Part shown: positions 26,206-35,134 of the stretch, piece by piece
How the letters are laid out: the number at the start of each line of letters is the position of its first letter
Position numbering within the stretch: the stretch's first letter is position 1
Origin: Acidobacteriota bacterium
GTDB lineage: Bacteria > Acidobacteriota > Holophagae > Acanthopleuribacterales > Acanthopleuribacteraceae
Direction of reading: 5' to 3'
Length of the DNA: 35,134 bases
Assembly: GCA_030066195.1 (NCBI GenBank)
Contig: JASJCB010000159.1
Coordinates: forward strand, 1-35,134
Position numbers and translations under genes: made by a program
The notes under the pieces: model-generated
Seen by the model: the letters and a program-made list of their open reading frames with translations, nothing else
Told to the model about the DNA's origin: nothing
Databases searched by the model: none

Positions 26206-27453
26206 TCAATAAGACCCGTAGTAGCCGTCCCTGTGGAGGAGTTCCGTCTTGCGTTCGCGGCACTTGACCTTGATTTTGTGATATCTTCCCGGTTTTGCGG
26301 AGGGAGCCCGGTAGCCTAGGAGGTAGATATAGCGGGACTTCTCCAACGCATCTTCGATGTATTTCGCCGGCTGATCGCCCGCCGCGTAGATGCCGCCCGA
26401 TTTGACTGAGATCTCGTTGAGGGGGATACCCATTTCCCGTTCGAAATCACCCGTGGGGTCGCGGGACAGGTTGACCGCGTGGAAGGTGATGCGGTTGCGG
26501 ACCGCCAGGTTGAACAAGCGTTCGAAGTTGTGATCGAAGCGGTGGATACTGTAGGCGGGCATGTTGGGACGTTGTCCGTCGAAGCCTCTGCCCTCCGGTC
26601 GGTAATTGGCATCACCCGCCTTGCGAACGCCGCGACCGCTGCTGAAGCTGCCGACCCGGTTGGCGATCGCATAGGCGGAGGCGGGCGCCGTCAGGGCAAA
26701 TCCGTTGGAAAGGAAGATGAAGGTCTTCAAGCCGGCCTCGTCCGCCTTGGCTTGAGCGAGGTTGTCCAACCGATTGACGATGTTGTTGCTGCGTTGCCGC
26801 ATCTCTTCCATGAAGGCGTTCAGCGTCCCGTTGATGAACGTGGAGCGGTTGTAGGTCGCCGATGACGCGGCTTGCAGGGCGCGCTCGAGCGTGCGCAGAT
26901 TGTTCGGCGCCGGACCCAGCAGGCTGTAGGTTCTTCTGCGAGCGGTTGTCGCGCCGGCCGGCGTGGCGGACTTGCTGCCGGCAAACCTGCCTCTATCTTT
27001 ATTTTGGCGAAACCAGGATTCGCGAAACGCCGCAAGGACGGTAAGCGCGCGGGACCTGCTTTCGGCATAGCCGCCGGTCAGCGAGCCGCCGCTCAAGGAC
27101 ACCAGGTCGCATTGAAAGGGCAGGGTCTCCGGTCGGCTTTCCAAAAACTGCTGCAACTGTTGGAACATTTGGCCGGCTTCGGCCGGGGAGACGGCGTCCA
27201 ATTCCATGATGATGGTGACGGCGCGCTTTGGTGCGGCCTTGGGATCATCGAGGTCCAACCGGCGGAACAGGTTCGGGTAGACCTGCGTGCGGCCGTCTTT
27301 CACGGCGAAATCGTCCTGGGTGAGGTCCCGCACCGGCTCGCCCCTTTTGTCCAGAACCACCACGTCCAGGTTTACGTAGTTTACCCGATAGGCGCTTTCG
27401 GTCCAGAAATCGATGCCCTGCATCAGGAAGCCGCTCAGTAATAATGTTATCAA
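26206..27453 (-). CDS. Exported VWFA-related acidobacterial domain protein
   Basis: 415 aa from a TTG at 27453 with GGGAGG 5 bases upstream. A very short hydrophobic leader (MITLLLSGFLMQG) precedes YRVNYVNLDVVVLDKRGEPV and LTQDDFAVKDG, the N-terminal hallmark of the 'VWFA-related Acidobacterial domain' family (TIGR03436). A von Willebrand A-like fold follows (AVTIIMELDAVSP, then a region around KTFIFLSNGFALT), but the MIDAS motif DxSxS is not obvious: the first strand reads MELDAVS. The family is abundant in Acidobacteriota; its role is not established, although exported binding or scaffold functions are assumed. It is divergent from the propeller-phosphatase gene across a 147-bp promoter region. 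Confidence 0.87.
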   Translation of the reverse strand: MITLLLSGFLMQGIDFWTESAYRVNYVNLDVVVLDKRGEPVRDLTQDDFAVKDGRTQVYPNLFRRLDLDDPKAAPKRAVTIIMELDAVSPAEAGQMFQQLQQFLESRPETLPFQCDLVSLSGGSLTGGYAESRSRALTVLAAFRESWFRQNKDRGRFAGSKSATPAGATTARRRTYSLLGPAPNNLRTLERALQAASSATYNRSTFINGTLNAFMEEMRQRSNNIVNRLDNLAQAKADEAGLKTFIFLSNGFALTAPASAYAIANRVGSFSSGRGVRKAGDANYRPEGRGFDGQRPNMPAYSIHRFDHNFERLFNLAVRNRITFHAVNLSRDPTGDFEREMGIPLNEISVKSGGIYAAGDQPAKYIEDALEKSRYIYLLGYRAPSAKPGRYHKIKVKCRERKTELLHRDGYYGSY

Positions 27454-27482
27454 TAGAACCTCCCGGGTTGCATGTCCTCGTT

Positions 27483-27488
27483 ATTATA
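27483..27488 (-). promoter_or_regulatory. Candidate -10 box for the VWFA-related gene
   Basis: The minus strand reads TATAAT here, 29 bases before the TTG start at 27453. The region 17 bp further upstream has no good -35 match (GTCGGA or similar). A TATAAA on the plus strand at 27567-27572 could serve the divergent gene at 27601 but also lacks a good -35. Both calls rest on the -10 match alone. Confidence 0.3.
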
Positions 27489-27600
27489 GATGCGGGGATG
27501 GTTTTTCCGACGCTGTCCTCCGGGTGATGTGCAAAAATAGTACCGCCGTAAGCCGGTCTCCGCTCGTATAAAAAAGGGGGATCGGGCCCATAGGATTTTT

Positions 27601-30600
27601 ATGAGACTCAGGAACCGCTTAGCCGGTCTTTTGCTACTCTTCAGCTTGCCGTTATCGGCCGCCGCTCGTATTGTGGACGCCGGACGCCCGTCCATTCAGT
27701 TAGCGGACAAGCCCCCGCTGCATCTGACGCGGTTGTCCGTGGGTGAAGGACTGTCGCAGAGTACGGGTCTGGCTTGTTGGCAGGACGAACGCGGCTTCAT
27801 GTGGTTCGGCACCCAGGACGGTTTGAACCGCTATGACGGTTACCGCTTCAAGATCTTTCGTGCCGAACCCGACTTATCCGGCAAGCTGACAGACGGTTAC
27901 ATCACCGCTATCAGCGGCGCCGGCGACGGCTACCTATGGGTAGGTACGCTCAACGGCGGGCTGCACCGCATGGCCCTGGATACCGAGATCTTTCGTGCCT
28001 ACGGTGTGGACCAAGGCATCGGCGAAACCTCCCTCGGCCCCATTTTTGCCGATCGCTCCGGCACCATTTGGGTGGGTGGGAACCAGGGCCTCTATCGCTA
28101 CGACAAAAGCGCCGACCGTTTCGAACTTTATCGACCGTCCGCACCGCAAGGCGTTCCCTTTGTGAGCTTTGTCCTGGAGGTCGACGCAAATCGCCTGCTG
28201 GTTGCCGTCTCGGGATATCGACTGATGTTGTTCGATCGGCGCACCGGTGATTTCAAGCCCATCCCCATCGACTGGCAGGGCAACGTATTTATCACCGGCA
28301 TGACCCGTCACCGCGGCAAAATCTGGGTGGCGGTGCGTGGTTTCGGGATTGTCAAATTGACCGTTAATGAGGACAGTTCCGTAGAAGTGGACAAGTTACC
28401 CGCCGATCCCGAGAACCCCGCCCGACCGCCGCACAATGCATTTATATGCATGGCGGCCGACAGTCGCGGTAACCTTTGGCTGGGCACCCCGGGATTCGGT
28501 CTAATGTTGTTGCCCGTCAATCAAAACCGCTTCATTACCTACCGGCACAGCACGGGTCAGGGCGTCAGCCTGGGTAACAACTACATTGCCTCCATTCACG
28601 AGGATCGCTCCGGCACAATGTGGTTCGGTACCGGCGGCGGGGGCGTCAACTACTTCGCGCCGGATCGTCGTAAGTTCGAGCATGTTACCCTGGCCGAAAA
28701 GGTCAACGACGGCGGCTTGATCGATTTCGTCTGGTCGATTCAGGAAGATCGCTACGGTCTGATTTGGGTCTCCACGCAAAGCGCCGGAGTGTATGCCTAC
28801 GACCGCAAGAAGAAAAAAGTCGTTCGCTTCGTCAACGAACCGGGGAACCCCAACAGCTTGATCCACAACTCTGTCTATGAATTGCTGATCGATCGTGACG
28901 GCATGATTTGGATGGGTACAGGCGGTTTCGGCGTCGATCGCTATGATCCGGTCAATGACCGCTTTACGCATTTCAATGCGAGCAGGGACAGCCCGCTGCG
29001 GCTTTCGGCAAGTACGGTGCGCACCATGTACGAGGACCGGCGTGGTCGCCTGTGGATCGGCGGTATGAACAATACACTGATGATCGTCAGCCCGGACCGC
29101 CGCGAGATTCGACGCCTGTTCAACAGGCGCGGCGACGCGACCTCGCTTCCGCCCGGCGGCACCCTGGCCATAGGCGAGGACCACCTGGGCCGCGTCTGGG
29201 TGGGTACCCAGGGCGGCGGCGCGGCCTATTACGACGAGGCGAAGGATTCCTTCCGCGTGTTCCGCTACCGCAAGGGTTATTCCGCGAGCCTGGCCGGAAA
29301 CCGTGTTCGCTCCTTCTTCAAGGATAGCGAGGACCGGTTTTGGATCGGCACCGACGGCGGCTTGTGCCTTTTGCAATACGAGGGCGACGATCAACAACCC
29401 GAGAGCTTCAGAGTCTACAATCGCGACCACGGCTTTCCCAACAGCGTCATCTACGGCATTCTGGAAGATCAATCGGGACGACTCTGGCTGAGCACGAACC
29501 GCGGCTTGATTTGCTTCGACCCGCGAACCGAGGCCGTACGCGCTTTTGACACCTCCGACGGCCTGCAAAGTAACGAGTTCAATACCGGCAGCGCTACCCG
29601 CGCTTGGGACGGTTCGTTTATCTTCGGGGGCTTGAACGGCTTCAATATCTTCCGGCCCGAGGACGTGACGGTCAGCGACTACAAGCCGCCCGTGATGTTG
29701 ACCGGCTTCAAGACCTTCTCGGAAGACGAACCGCAAATTCCCATTTCGGCCCGTGAGCGTATCGAATTGTCGCATCGGCATCTGGGTTTCGCCTTCAGCT
29801 TCGCGGCGCTGGACTTCTCGGATCCGGCCGCCAACCGCTATGCTTATCGCCTGAAAGGGCTGAAAGAGGATTGGATACCCCTCGAAAACCGAAACGAGGT
29901 TACCTTTACGCGCCTATCGCCCGGTGATTATGTTTTCGAGGTGCGCGGCAGTAATGCGGACGGCGTTTGGAGCGACAAAACTGCTTCCATCGATGTCATT
30001 GTGGTTCCGCCCTTCTGGATGCGTCCCTCCGTGATCGTTATACTTTCCTTGTTGGTGCTTGGCTTGGGTTACCTGGGCAACCGCTATAAGGTTCGCTCCC
30101 AATTGGAAAGCGCCAGGGTGCAAAATGAACTGCTGGCCGCGCGCAATATGCAGATGGGACTCATGCCCTCCCAATCACCGGAGCATCCGGGCGTGGAACT
30201 CCACGGGATCTGCCTGCCCGCCCAGGAGGTCGGCGGCGACTTCTTCGACTACCTGCCGCGCGATGAGGGCCGGCTGGGCATCGTGGTGGCCGACGCATCC
30301 GCGCGAGCCCTGGAAGGCGCCATGAATGCGGTCATGGCCAGCGGTATGATTTACGGCGAGTCCCTGATGGAAGGCTCGCCGGCACGTTTCCTGACGCGAC
30401 TGAACAGCGCTCTCTACCGCAAAACCAATCGCAAAACTTTTGTGGCCATGCTCTTCATTTGTCTTGACGGTGCGCGCAAGAAACTCTGCTACGCCTGCGC
30501 CGGTCAACCCGCTCCCTTGTTGTATCGAAACGGCAAGGTCACGCGACTGCCGGTTGAAGGCATGCGCCTGCCCCTGGGCGCCATGGACAATGTGACCTAC

Positions 30601-30846
30601 CAGGAACAGATGGTGGATCTACAAACCGATGATTGCCTGCTTTTCTACACGGATGGCTTGAACGAGGCCATGAACGCGGAAAACCAGTCTTTCGATCACG
30701 GTCGTATCGAAAAGGCTTTAGTGGAACTGGCCCCCGATAACAAGCCCCGTGAACTGACCGATGACCTGTTGAATCGTGTGGGCAGGTGGTGCGGCAAGGA
30801 ACCGCGGCAAGATGATATCACCCTGGTTGCGGTCAAAGTGAACTGA
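27601..30846 (+). CDS. Two-component-type propeller sensor with Y_Y_Y domain and SpoIIE phosphatase output
   Basis: 1081 aa; ATG at 27601 after AGGA. A signal peptide (1-22) is followed by two seven-bladed propellers of 'Reg_prop' repeats (about 40-690), with motifs such as DERGFMWFGTQDGLNRYDG, DRSGTIWVGGNQGLYRYD and DRSGTMWFGTGGGGVNYF. A Y_Y_Y domain follows (about 715-800: YAYRLKGLKEDWIPL, SPGDYVFEVRGSN), then one membrane helix (about 808-828). Residues 845-1081 are a SpoIIE/RsbU-type PP2C domain: ARNMQMGLMP, EVGGDFFDY (D880), VVADASARA (D898), FYTDGLNEA (D1018), RQDDITLVAV (D1071/D1072). The usual histidine kinase of such sensors is replaced by a phosphatase, so the output is probably dephosphorylation of an anti-sigma-factor antagonist. 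The ligand, probably a glycan or other envelope molecule, is unknown. Confidence 0.92.
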   Translation: MRLRNRLAGLLLLFSLPLSAAARIVDAGRPSIQLADKPPLHLTRLSVGEGLSQSTGLACWQDERGFMWFGTQDGLNRYDGYRFKIFRAEPDLSGKLTDGYITAISGAGDGYLWVGTLNGGLHRMALDTEIFRAYGVDQGIGETSLGPIFADRSGTIWVGGNQGLYRYDKSADRFELYRPSAPQGVPFVSFVLEVDANRLLVAVSGYRLMLFDRRTGDFKPIPIDWQGNVFITGMTRHRGKIWVAVRGFGIVKLTVNEDSSVEVDKLPADPENPARPPHNAFICMAADSRGNLWLGTPGFGLMLLPVNQNRFITYRHSTGQGVSLGNNYIASIHEDRSGTMWFGTGGGGVNYFAPDRRKFEHVTLAEKVNDGGLIDFVWSIQEDRYGLIWVSTQSAGVYAYDRKKKKVVRFVNEPGNPNSLIHNSVYELLIDRDGMIWMGTGGFGVDRYDPVNDRFTHFNASRDSPLRLSASTVRTMYEDRRGRLWIGGMNNTLMIVSPDRREIRRLFNRRGDATSLPPGGTLAIGEDHLGRVWVGTQGGGAAYYDEAKDSFRVFRYRKGYSASLAGNRVRSFFKDSEDRFWIGTDGGLCLLQYEGDDQQPESFRVYNRDHGFPNSVIYGILEDQSGRLWLSTNRGLICFDPRTEAVRAFDTSDGLQSNEFNTGSATRAWDGSFIFGGLNGFNIFRPEDVTVSDYKPPVMLTGFKTFSEDEPQIPISARERIELSHRHLGFAFSFAALDFSDPAANRYAYRLKGLKEDWIPLENRNEVTFTRLSPGDYVFEVRGSNADGVWSDKTASIDVIVVPPFWMRPSVIVILSLLVLGLGYLGNRYKVRSQLESARVQNELLAARNMQMGLMPSQSPEHPGVELHGICLPAQEVGGDFFDYLPRDEGRLGIVVADASARALEGAMNAVMASGMIYGESLMEGSPARFLTRLNSALYRKTNRKTFVAMLFICLDGARKKLCYACAGQPAPLLYRNGKVTRLPVEGMRLPLGAMDNVTYQEQMVDLQTDDCLLFYTDGLNEAMNAENQSFDHGRIEKALVELAPDNKPRELTDDLLNRVGRWCGKEPRQDDITLVAVKVN

Positions 30847-30853
30847 CCGAGAC

Positions 30854-31048
30854 TCAGTCTTTGTCCTTCAGCAGTCGATATTTGCCGCTGTCGAAGATCG
30901 AGCCGTCGCCGTGTTTGCAAATCGGGCAAAATAAACCTCGACAGTCTTTGCAGGACAAGCGTTCGCAATCATCACAAACCTTCCAACCATCTTTCAGGCT
31001 GGTATCGACGGCCGTGTTACAGCTTGCGCAGTTCTCGTAACGTTCCAT
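30854..31048 (-). CDS. Small zinc-ribbon-like protein
   Basis: 64 aa from the ATG at 31048 (MERYENCASCNTAV). The frame is open to 31117, but the added residues look non-coding and neither start has a clear SD site. Four cysteine pairs are visible: CASC, CDDC, CKDC and CPIC, with an aspartate-rich end. This fits a double zinc ribbon or a similar zinc-binding module with about 2 Zn2+. It converges on the propeller-phosphatase gene with a 7-bp gap. I cannot assign a role; such proteins bind nucleic acid or partner proteins. Confidence 0.65.
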   Translation of the reverse strand: MERYENCASCNTAVDTSLKDGWKVCDDCERLSCKDCRGLFCPICKHGDGSIFDSGKYRLLKDKD

Positions 31049-31189
31049 AAGAAGGCCATCATAGCATTCCGTCGAACAATCCAGGTGATTATTTAGTGGG
31101 AGACGGGATCGAAGCAATCGCGACCTGTGGTAGGCTATGGGACCGAAAGTTCGGGAAGCCCTCGGCTTCCAAGACGAGTTGGGTAAAGC

Positions 31190-32038
31190 ATGACCTCACA
31201 AGACAGTTACCGGTTACTGGATACCGGCGATGAAAAGAAACTGGAACAAATCGGTCCGCACCGGGTTGTGCGGCAGGCGGCACAGGCCCATTGGCCTACG
31301 CGTCGAAGCCGGAACGATTGGGGGCGGGTTGCCGCCGTGCATCACCGTGCTAAAACGGGCGGGGGTCACTGGGAATTCGCCGAAAAGCTACCCGAGGATT
31401 GGACCCTGGCCTACGGCGGCTTTAAGTTCAAGATCAAGTTGACCGATTTCGGGCATGTAGGATTGTTCCCGGAGCAAATTGAAAACTGGCGCTGGATCAC
31501 CGAAGCATGTGCGCGATTGGAGGCCCCGAGGGTACTCAATCTCTTCGGTTATACCGGCGGGAGCACCCTGGCCGCCGCTCGCGGCGATGCGTCGGTTACT
31601 CATGTGGACGCGAGTAAGGGCGTGGTTTCCTGGGCTCGCGAGAATGCCGCGCTCAGCAACCTGGGTGAAAAGTCCATTCGCTGGATTGTAGAAGATGTCA
31701 GCAAGTATGTTGAGCGCGAGGTGAAACGCGGCAACCGTTACCAGGGATTGATCCTGGATCCACCCACCTTCGGACGAGGACCTCGCGGGCAGCGCTGGAA
31801 GATCGAAGATCACCTGGTGCCCTTCCTCCGTCAGTTGAGGAAGATTATGGAGCCGTTGCAATTTATTCTTTTGAGTTGTCATACTCCGGGTTACAGTCCG
31901 CTCTGCCTGGCCAACGTGCTGCACCAGGTTTTCGATCTGCCGGTCAGCGCCGTTCAACCCGGTGAAATGGTGGTCCCGATAGCCGGCAGCCAGATGGTCC
32001 TGCCCTCCGGCACCTATGCGCGATGGCAGGCGTCCTGA
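31190..32038 (+). CDS. Class I SAM-dependent methyltransferase, RlmI/RlmK-like
   Basis: 282 aa, soluble. The Rossmann-fold signature is VLNLFGYTGGSTLAAA (motif I, about 115-130), then HVDASKGVVSWARENAALS (motif II) and LILDPPTFGRGP (motif IV, about 187-198). The combination FGYTGG...DASKGVVSWARENA...DPPTF is typical of the Methyltrans_SAM family that includes the 23S rRNA cytosine/guanine methyltransferases RlmI and RlmK. No PUA domain precedes it. The C-terminal LLSCHTPGYSP (about 225) takes the place of the catalytic SC-type loop of m5C enzymes, with a cysteine. RNA methylation is likely; the exact base is not. The start codon lacks a strong SD site. Confidence 0.82.
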   Translation: MTSQDSYRLLDTGDEKKLEQIGPHRVVRQAAQAHWPTRRSRNDWGRVAAVHHRAKTGGGHWEFAEKLPEDWTLAYGGFKFKIKLTDFGHVGLFPEQIENWRWITEACARLEAPRVLNLFGYTGGSTLAAARGDASVTHVDASKGVVSWARENAALSNLGEKSIRWIVEDVSKYVEREVKRGNRYQGLILDPPTFGRGPRGQRWKIEDHLVPFLRQLRKIMEPLQFILLSCHTPGYSPLCLANVLHQVFDLPVSAVQPGEMVVPIAGSQMVLPSGTYARWQAS

Positions 32039-32084
32039 TTATGTTGCCGCATCCATGATAAATTACGTGTCTTGTATCATTTAA

Positions 32085-32098
32085 ACAATGTCTATTGT
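32085..32098. promoter_or_regulatory. Small inverted repeat in the AT-rich leader of the membrane kinase gene
   Basis: ACAAT and ATTGT flank GTCT in the 130-bp AT-rich gap between 32038 and 32169. It could be an operator half-site pair. I could not place a convincing -35/-10 pair here. Confidence 0.2.
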
Positions 32099-32168
32099 AG
32101 AATATCTTTATTATAGGAACCGGTTACACATTCCCTATCCCGGGTGGTCCGCCGCCTGCCGGTGAAGT

Positions 32169-34976
32169 ATGATCTTGGGTTACACCTTAAAATCTATCAG
32201 CCGCTTTTTTCTTCTCATATCTTTTCTGGTCGCACTGCTGGCCCTGGTCGGTCAATATCGTCCACCCGGGGGATGGGTCGGCAATTCGCTGCCGCTGCAA
32301 AGCCTCTCTGTCTGGGCGGTTCGACAGTTGCCCGTGGTTCTGAATCTGTTGGGCTTTATTATCTTCGTATTCGTGATGGAATACGTGGTCGGCCTGGGGC
32401 GCAGCCTTACCCGCGAAGTCACCAAAATTTGGATCGTACTCCCTTTATGGCTGCGGCGCACCATCGTGGTTCTGGGCGCTCTGCTCATCCCCTTTAACTT
32501 ACATGGAATCATTGCCTACCTTCTGGAGAGCAGTGTTTCTCAGGCTTTGTCCCTGCGTTATCTCTTTTGGATGATGTCGTTTGCGCCGGCGGGGCTGGTT
32601 ATGCTGCCCGTCAGTATGTTCAATTTCCTCTATATGGTCATGATCACCGCCGTCCTGGTGATTGCGCATATCAAACTGCCGCGCGAGGGCCACGTTCCTC
32701 TTCCCGGCGTGACCCGCACCAAGGGACCCTCACACACCTTTGAATTCGATCCGGCATCCAGGGAATACCGCATCAAGCGTAGGGCAGAACGGCATCTGGA
32801 GAAGGGGAAACTACTCAAAGCGGCCAGGCTGTTTGAAAAACTGGGTCATGAATACAGTTATCGAGCCGGCAAACTATATCGGCAAAAGGACCGCGAGGTT
32901 GAAGCCGCCCGCGCCTTCGGTGTTGCCGGCGACTATTATCTAAGGCGTTGTAATTACACCCGGTCCGGTGACGCCTTCTTCTACGGCGGTCATTGGGAAG
33001 AAGCCGCCGACGCCTATCAGCGCTACAAGCAGCCCCAGGAATTCCTGGGCGATTGGCAAATGGTGCTGGAGTGGATTCGGCGCTGGGGCGAGTGCCTGTT
33101 TCGCCTCGGCCGTTACATGGAAGCTGCTGAGTTGTATGCCGGGCACGGCCTGGACAAATTGGCCGGAGAGGCTTATGAGAAAGCGGGGCGCCCTCACGAG
33201 GCCGCCGAAGCCTACGGTCGCGCGGGCGCCTTCGAGTCCTCGTTCAAAGCACTCAAGGACAGCGGCCACCACGAACTGGCTCAGGTGGAAAAAGGCAAAT
33301 TGCACCTGCAGCGAGACGAATACCTGGATGCCGCACGCGAGTTCGAGAAGGGCAAACACTTCATTCATGCGGCCGAGGCATACGAAAAGGCAAATATATC
33401 GGGCAAATCCGCGCGATGTTATCTGTTGGCCGGTAAACCCGAAACGGCCGCCGAGTTATTCCTGGCCGCCGGCGAAGAGTTTCAGGCCCTTAACTGTTAC
33501 GAGGTCATGGAAGACTACGATAAGGCCGCTCAACTTTCCGCGCATATGGGCCTGCAGGATAAACAGGCAATGTATTACGAACGCGGCGGTTATATGATCG
33601 CCGCGGCGCGCAGCTATCTGATGATTTACGAAACCGAGTCCGCGGTGCGTTGCCTCTCCCAGGTCCAGGTCAACGACGAAACCATCTCGTCGGAATGTGC
33701 TCACCTGCTCACCCTGTTATATCAGCAGAATCGCCTGAAAGAAGCCCTTTCTTGCGCCCACAGTTTGCTGGAGGGCAAAAAGGCCACACGAGTCCTCGTG
33801 CCGCTGGTGTTTGTCCTCGCTCGTATTCAGGAAAAGCTGGGCAATTTGGAAAAGGCCTTCAAGTTTTATAGTCGCGTGGCCAACCTCATTCCCAACAGCG
33901 AGGAATACGTCGGGCATGCAAGGCGCATTGCGGGTCGACTGGGCCGCGAATTTATATTGAAGAACGAGAAGAAAAACGACGTCGGCTCCGAACCGGTTAA
34001 ACCGATTCTCGAAAACAACCAGACCGTCGCGGACACGCCGGCTTCTCCTCCCAAACCGAAGAAAAAGAGGAAGCGGGGTACTGCCGTCGGTGGGAAAGTG
34101 GTGCAGGGAAAAGGAAGCGACGATATTACGCTTACCATTGACGAACAAACCATATACGACCTTACCGAGGAAGGCTCCCTAAAGCGCTATCAGGTCATCA
34201 AGGAACTGGGGCGCGGCGGCATGGGTTATGTTTACAAGGCGCTGGACAAAAAACTGAAACGCTTCGTGGCTCTGAAGATGCTGCACCCGGAGATGAATAA
34301 CGAGCCGCGTGTGGTGCTTTTCTTCAAGCGGGAGGCCATGTCCATCGCCAAACTGAATCATCCCAATCTGGTCAGCCTGTACGATATGGGAAAAGAAAAA
34401 GGTTGCTTCTATATGGTGATGGAGTACCTACAGGGCAGCACACTCAAGACCTATGTCAAGAAGAACCCCGCGGTTCTGCGCAAACACCTTATCACTATTT
34501 GGTTGCAGGTTTGCGAGGGGTTGCGTTATGCTCATTCCTCGGGCATCATCCATCGCGACATCAAACCGTCCAACATCATGATTACTCGCGACCGACGGCT
34601 AAAGGTTCTAGACTTCGGCCTGGCAAAGGCGGTCACCGACCTGAACCAAACCCAACAACTCTGGGGTACGCCGTCCTTTATGGCGCCGGAGCTTTTTCAG
34701 GGCGACCGGGCCGGTTTCCAGACCGATATCTACGGCCTGGGCGCCACTTTCTATATGGTGACCACGCGGCAAGAACCCTTCACCCGTAGCACTCTGGGCC
34801 GTAAGTTTGCGGGAAACGGATTGCCTACTCCGCCGCACAGTATCGATCCTCGAATTCCATCTGAACTTTCCGAGGTCATACTGAGATGCATGTATGTGAA
34901 CCCTGAAGACCGGTTCCAAACGGTAGAAGGTTTGATCCGACAACTAAAAAAGCTTGAAAAGAAAATGAAAAAATAG
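32169..34976 (+). CDS. Membrane TPR protein with C-terminal Ser/Thr protein kinase
   Basis: 935 aa. The N-terminal 175 residues hold four or five membrane helices (about 12-30, 52-75, 98-118, 130-150, 155-172). Residues about 195-600 are helical TPR-like repeats with A-x(2)-[FY]-x(3)-G-x(2)-x-EAA-x-[AL][YF] periodicity (for example AARAFGVAGDYYLRR, EAADAYQRYK, EAAEAYGRAG, TAAELFLAAGEEF). A basic linker (PKKKRKRG, about 630) leads to a complete Hanks-type kinase from 674: GRGGMGYVY, K703, IHRDIKPSN (D797), LDFGLA (D815), MAPELF. The usual order in bacteria is kinase first, then membrane helix and sensor. Here the helices come first and both repeats and kinase should be cytoplasmic. It is probably a signalling kinase anchored at the membrane with TPRs as docking surface. 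The start ATG has only a weak SD (GGTGA). Confidence 0.9.
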   Translation: MILGYTLKSISRFFLLISFLVALLALVGQYRPPGGWVGNSLPLQSLSVWAVRQLPVVLNLLGFIIFVFVMEYVVGLGRSLTREVTKIWIVLPLWLRRTIVVLGALLIPFNLHGIIAYLLESSVSQALSLRYLFWMMSFAPAGLVMLPVSMFNFLYMVMITAVLVIAHIKLPREGHVPLPGVTRTKGPSHTFEFDPASREYRIKRRAERHLEKGKLLKAARLFEKLGHEYSYRAGKLYRQKDREVEAARAFGVAGDYYLRRCNYTRSGDAFFYGGHWEEAADAYQRYKQPQEFLGDWQMVLEWIRRWGECLFRLGRYMEAAELYAGHGLDKLAGEAYEKAGRPHEAAEAYGRAGAFESSFKALKDSGHHELAQVEKGKLHLQRDEYLDAAREFEKGKHFIHAAEAYEKANISGKSARCYLLAGKPETAAELFLAAGEEFQALNCYEVMEDYDKAAQLSAHMGLQDKQAMYYERGGYMIAAARSYLMIYETESAVRCLSQVQVNDETISSECAHLLTLLYQQNRLKEALSCAHSLLEGKKATRVLVPLVFVLARIQEKLGNLEKAFKFYSRVANLIPNSEEYVGHARRIAGRLGREFILKNEKKNDVGSEPVKPILENNQTVADTPASPPKPKKKRKRGTAVGGKVVQGKGSDDITLTIDEQTIYDLTEEGSLKRYQVIKELGRGGMGYVYKALDKKLKRFVALKMLHPEMNNEPRVVLFFKREAMSIAKLNHPNLVSLYDMGKEKGCFYMVMEYLQGSTLKTYVKKNPAVLRKHLITIWLQVCEGLRYAHSSGIIHRDIKPSNIMITRDRRLKVLDFGLAKAVTDLNQTQQLWGTPSFMAPELFQGDRAGFQTDIYGLGATFYMVTTRQEPFTRSTLGRKFAGNGLPTPPHSIDPRIPSELSEVILRCMYVNPEDRFQTVEGLIRQLKKLEKKMKK

Positions 34977-35134
34977 CGTGGGTGTCCGGTATGACTACCG
35001 AGCCGCCCTTGCCTCTCGTATGAATCGAGACAGGGTTCTTTACTCGAGAAACAAGGGGCGAATCGGATACGCGCCTTTAAAGGCTGAAGGCGAGAGTTAA
35101 CACATGGCCCGATGGCGGGTTGTGTAGTGCATGA

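Noticed and set aside
26150..26263. N-terminal extension of the AAA/nuclease gene
   Set aside because: It overlaps the end of the VWFA-related gene, and the GTG at 26149 has a perfect AGGAGG and matches the usual family start.
28501..29781. A 426-codon antisense ORF inside the propeller sensor gene
   Set aside because: It is a shadow of high-GC coding repeats on the other strand, which carries clear propeller motifs throughout. The same holds for long antisense ORFs at 7219-8301 and 8620-9552.

Overview
The window looks like a chromosomal segment of an Acidobacteriota bacterium. The GC content is moderately high (my impression, not computed). The clearest taxonomic hint is the gene at 26206-27453, which carries the 'VWFA-related Acidobacterial' N-terminal pattern. 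The large Hanks-type kinases fused to TPRs, the repeated carboxypeptidase-regulatory-like domains, the two-component propeller/SpoIIE protein and the exported PQQ-type propellers all fit that phylum. A marine or Holophagae-like lineage is possible, but the phylum is an inference. Several genes appear to start at GTG or TTG behind a good Shine-Dalgarno (SD) site; I moved starts accordingly.

Layout. 1-5466 is a signalling block: a membrane hybrid histidine kinase with a SpoIIE-type phosphatase domain (cut by the left edge), a CBS-pair protein, and a translationally coupled pair (REC-only protein plus REC-histidine kinase). 5509-6180 has no gene but holds about ten tandem 41-bp GC-rich repeats, followed by a candidate promoter for a 1203-aa surface protein of carboxypeptidase-regulatory-like domains (6181-9792). 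9820-14280 encodes a 1486-aa four-part fusion on the minus strand: Ser/Thr kinase, TIR, nSTAND1-like NTPase, transmembrane helix and TPRs. Next come a COX15-type heme A synthase, a small unknown protein and a cupin.

16653-19200 is a compact two-gene operon that I read as a Septu-like anti-phage system: an HNH endonuclease (PtuB-like) behind a PtuA-like ATPase that carries an N-terminal TIR domain. With the kinase-TIR-STAND gene only about 3.2 kb away, this part looks like a small defence/innate-immunity neighbourhood. The TIR-PtuA/PtuB pair and the kinase-TIR-nSTAND-TPR fusion are my best candidates for undescribed biology.

19346-24480 holds three exported proteins (a PQQ-type sugar dehydrogenase, a metallophosphoesterase and a PQQ-like propeller). 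They are separated by a 650-bp palindrome-rich gene-free stretch (21140-21791) and a good intrinsic terminator. 24602-27453 holds an AAA ATPase/PD-(D/E)xK protein and the VWFA-related protein, divergent from a propeller/Y_Y_Y/SpoIIE sensor phosphatase (27601-30846). The window ends with a small zinc-ribbon protein, an RlmI-like methyltransferase and a membrane TPR protein with a C-terminal Ser/Thr kinase (32169-34976). I see no gene in 34977-35134. I found no rRNA, tRNA, CRISPR array, reverse transcriptase, transposase or integrase.
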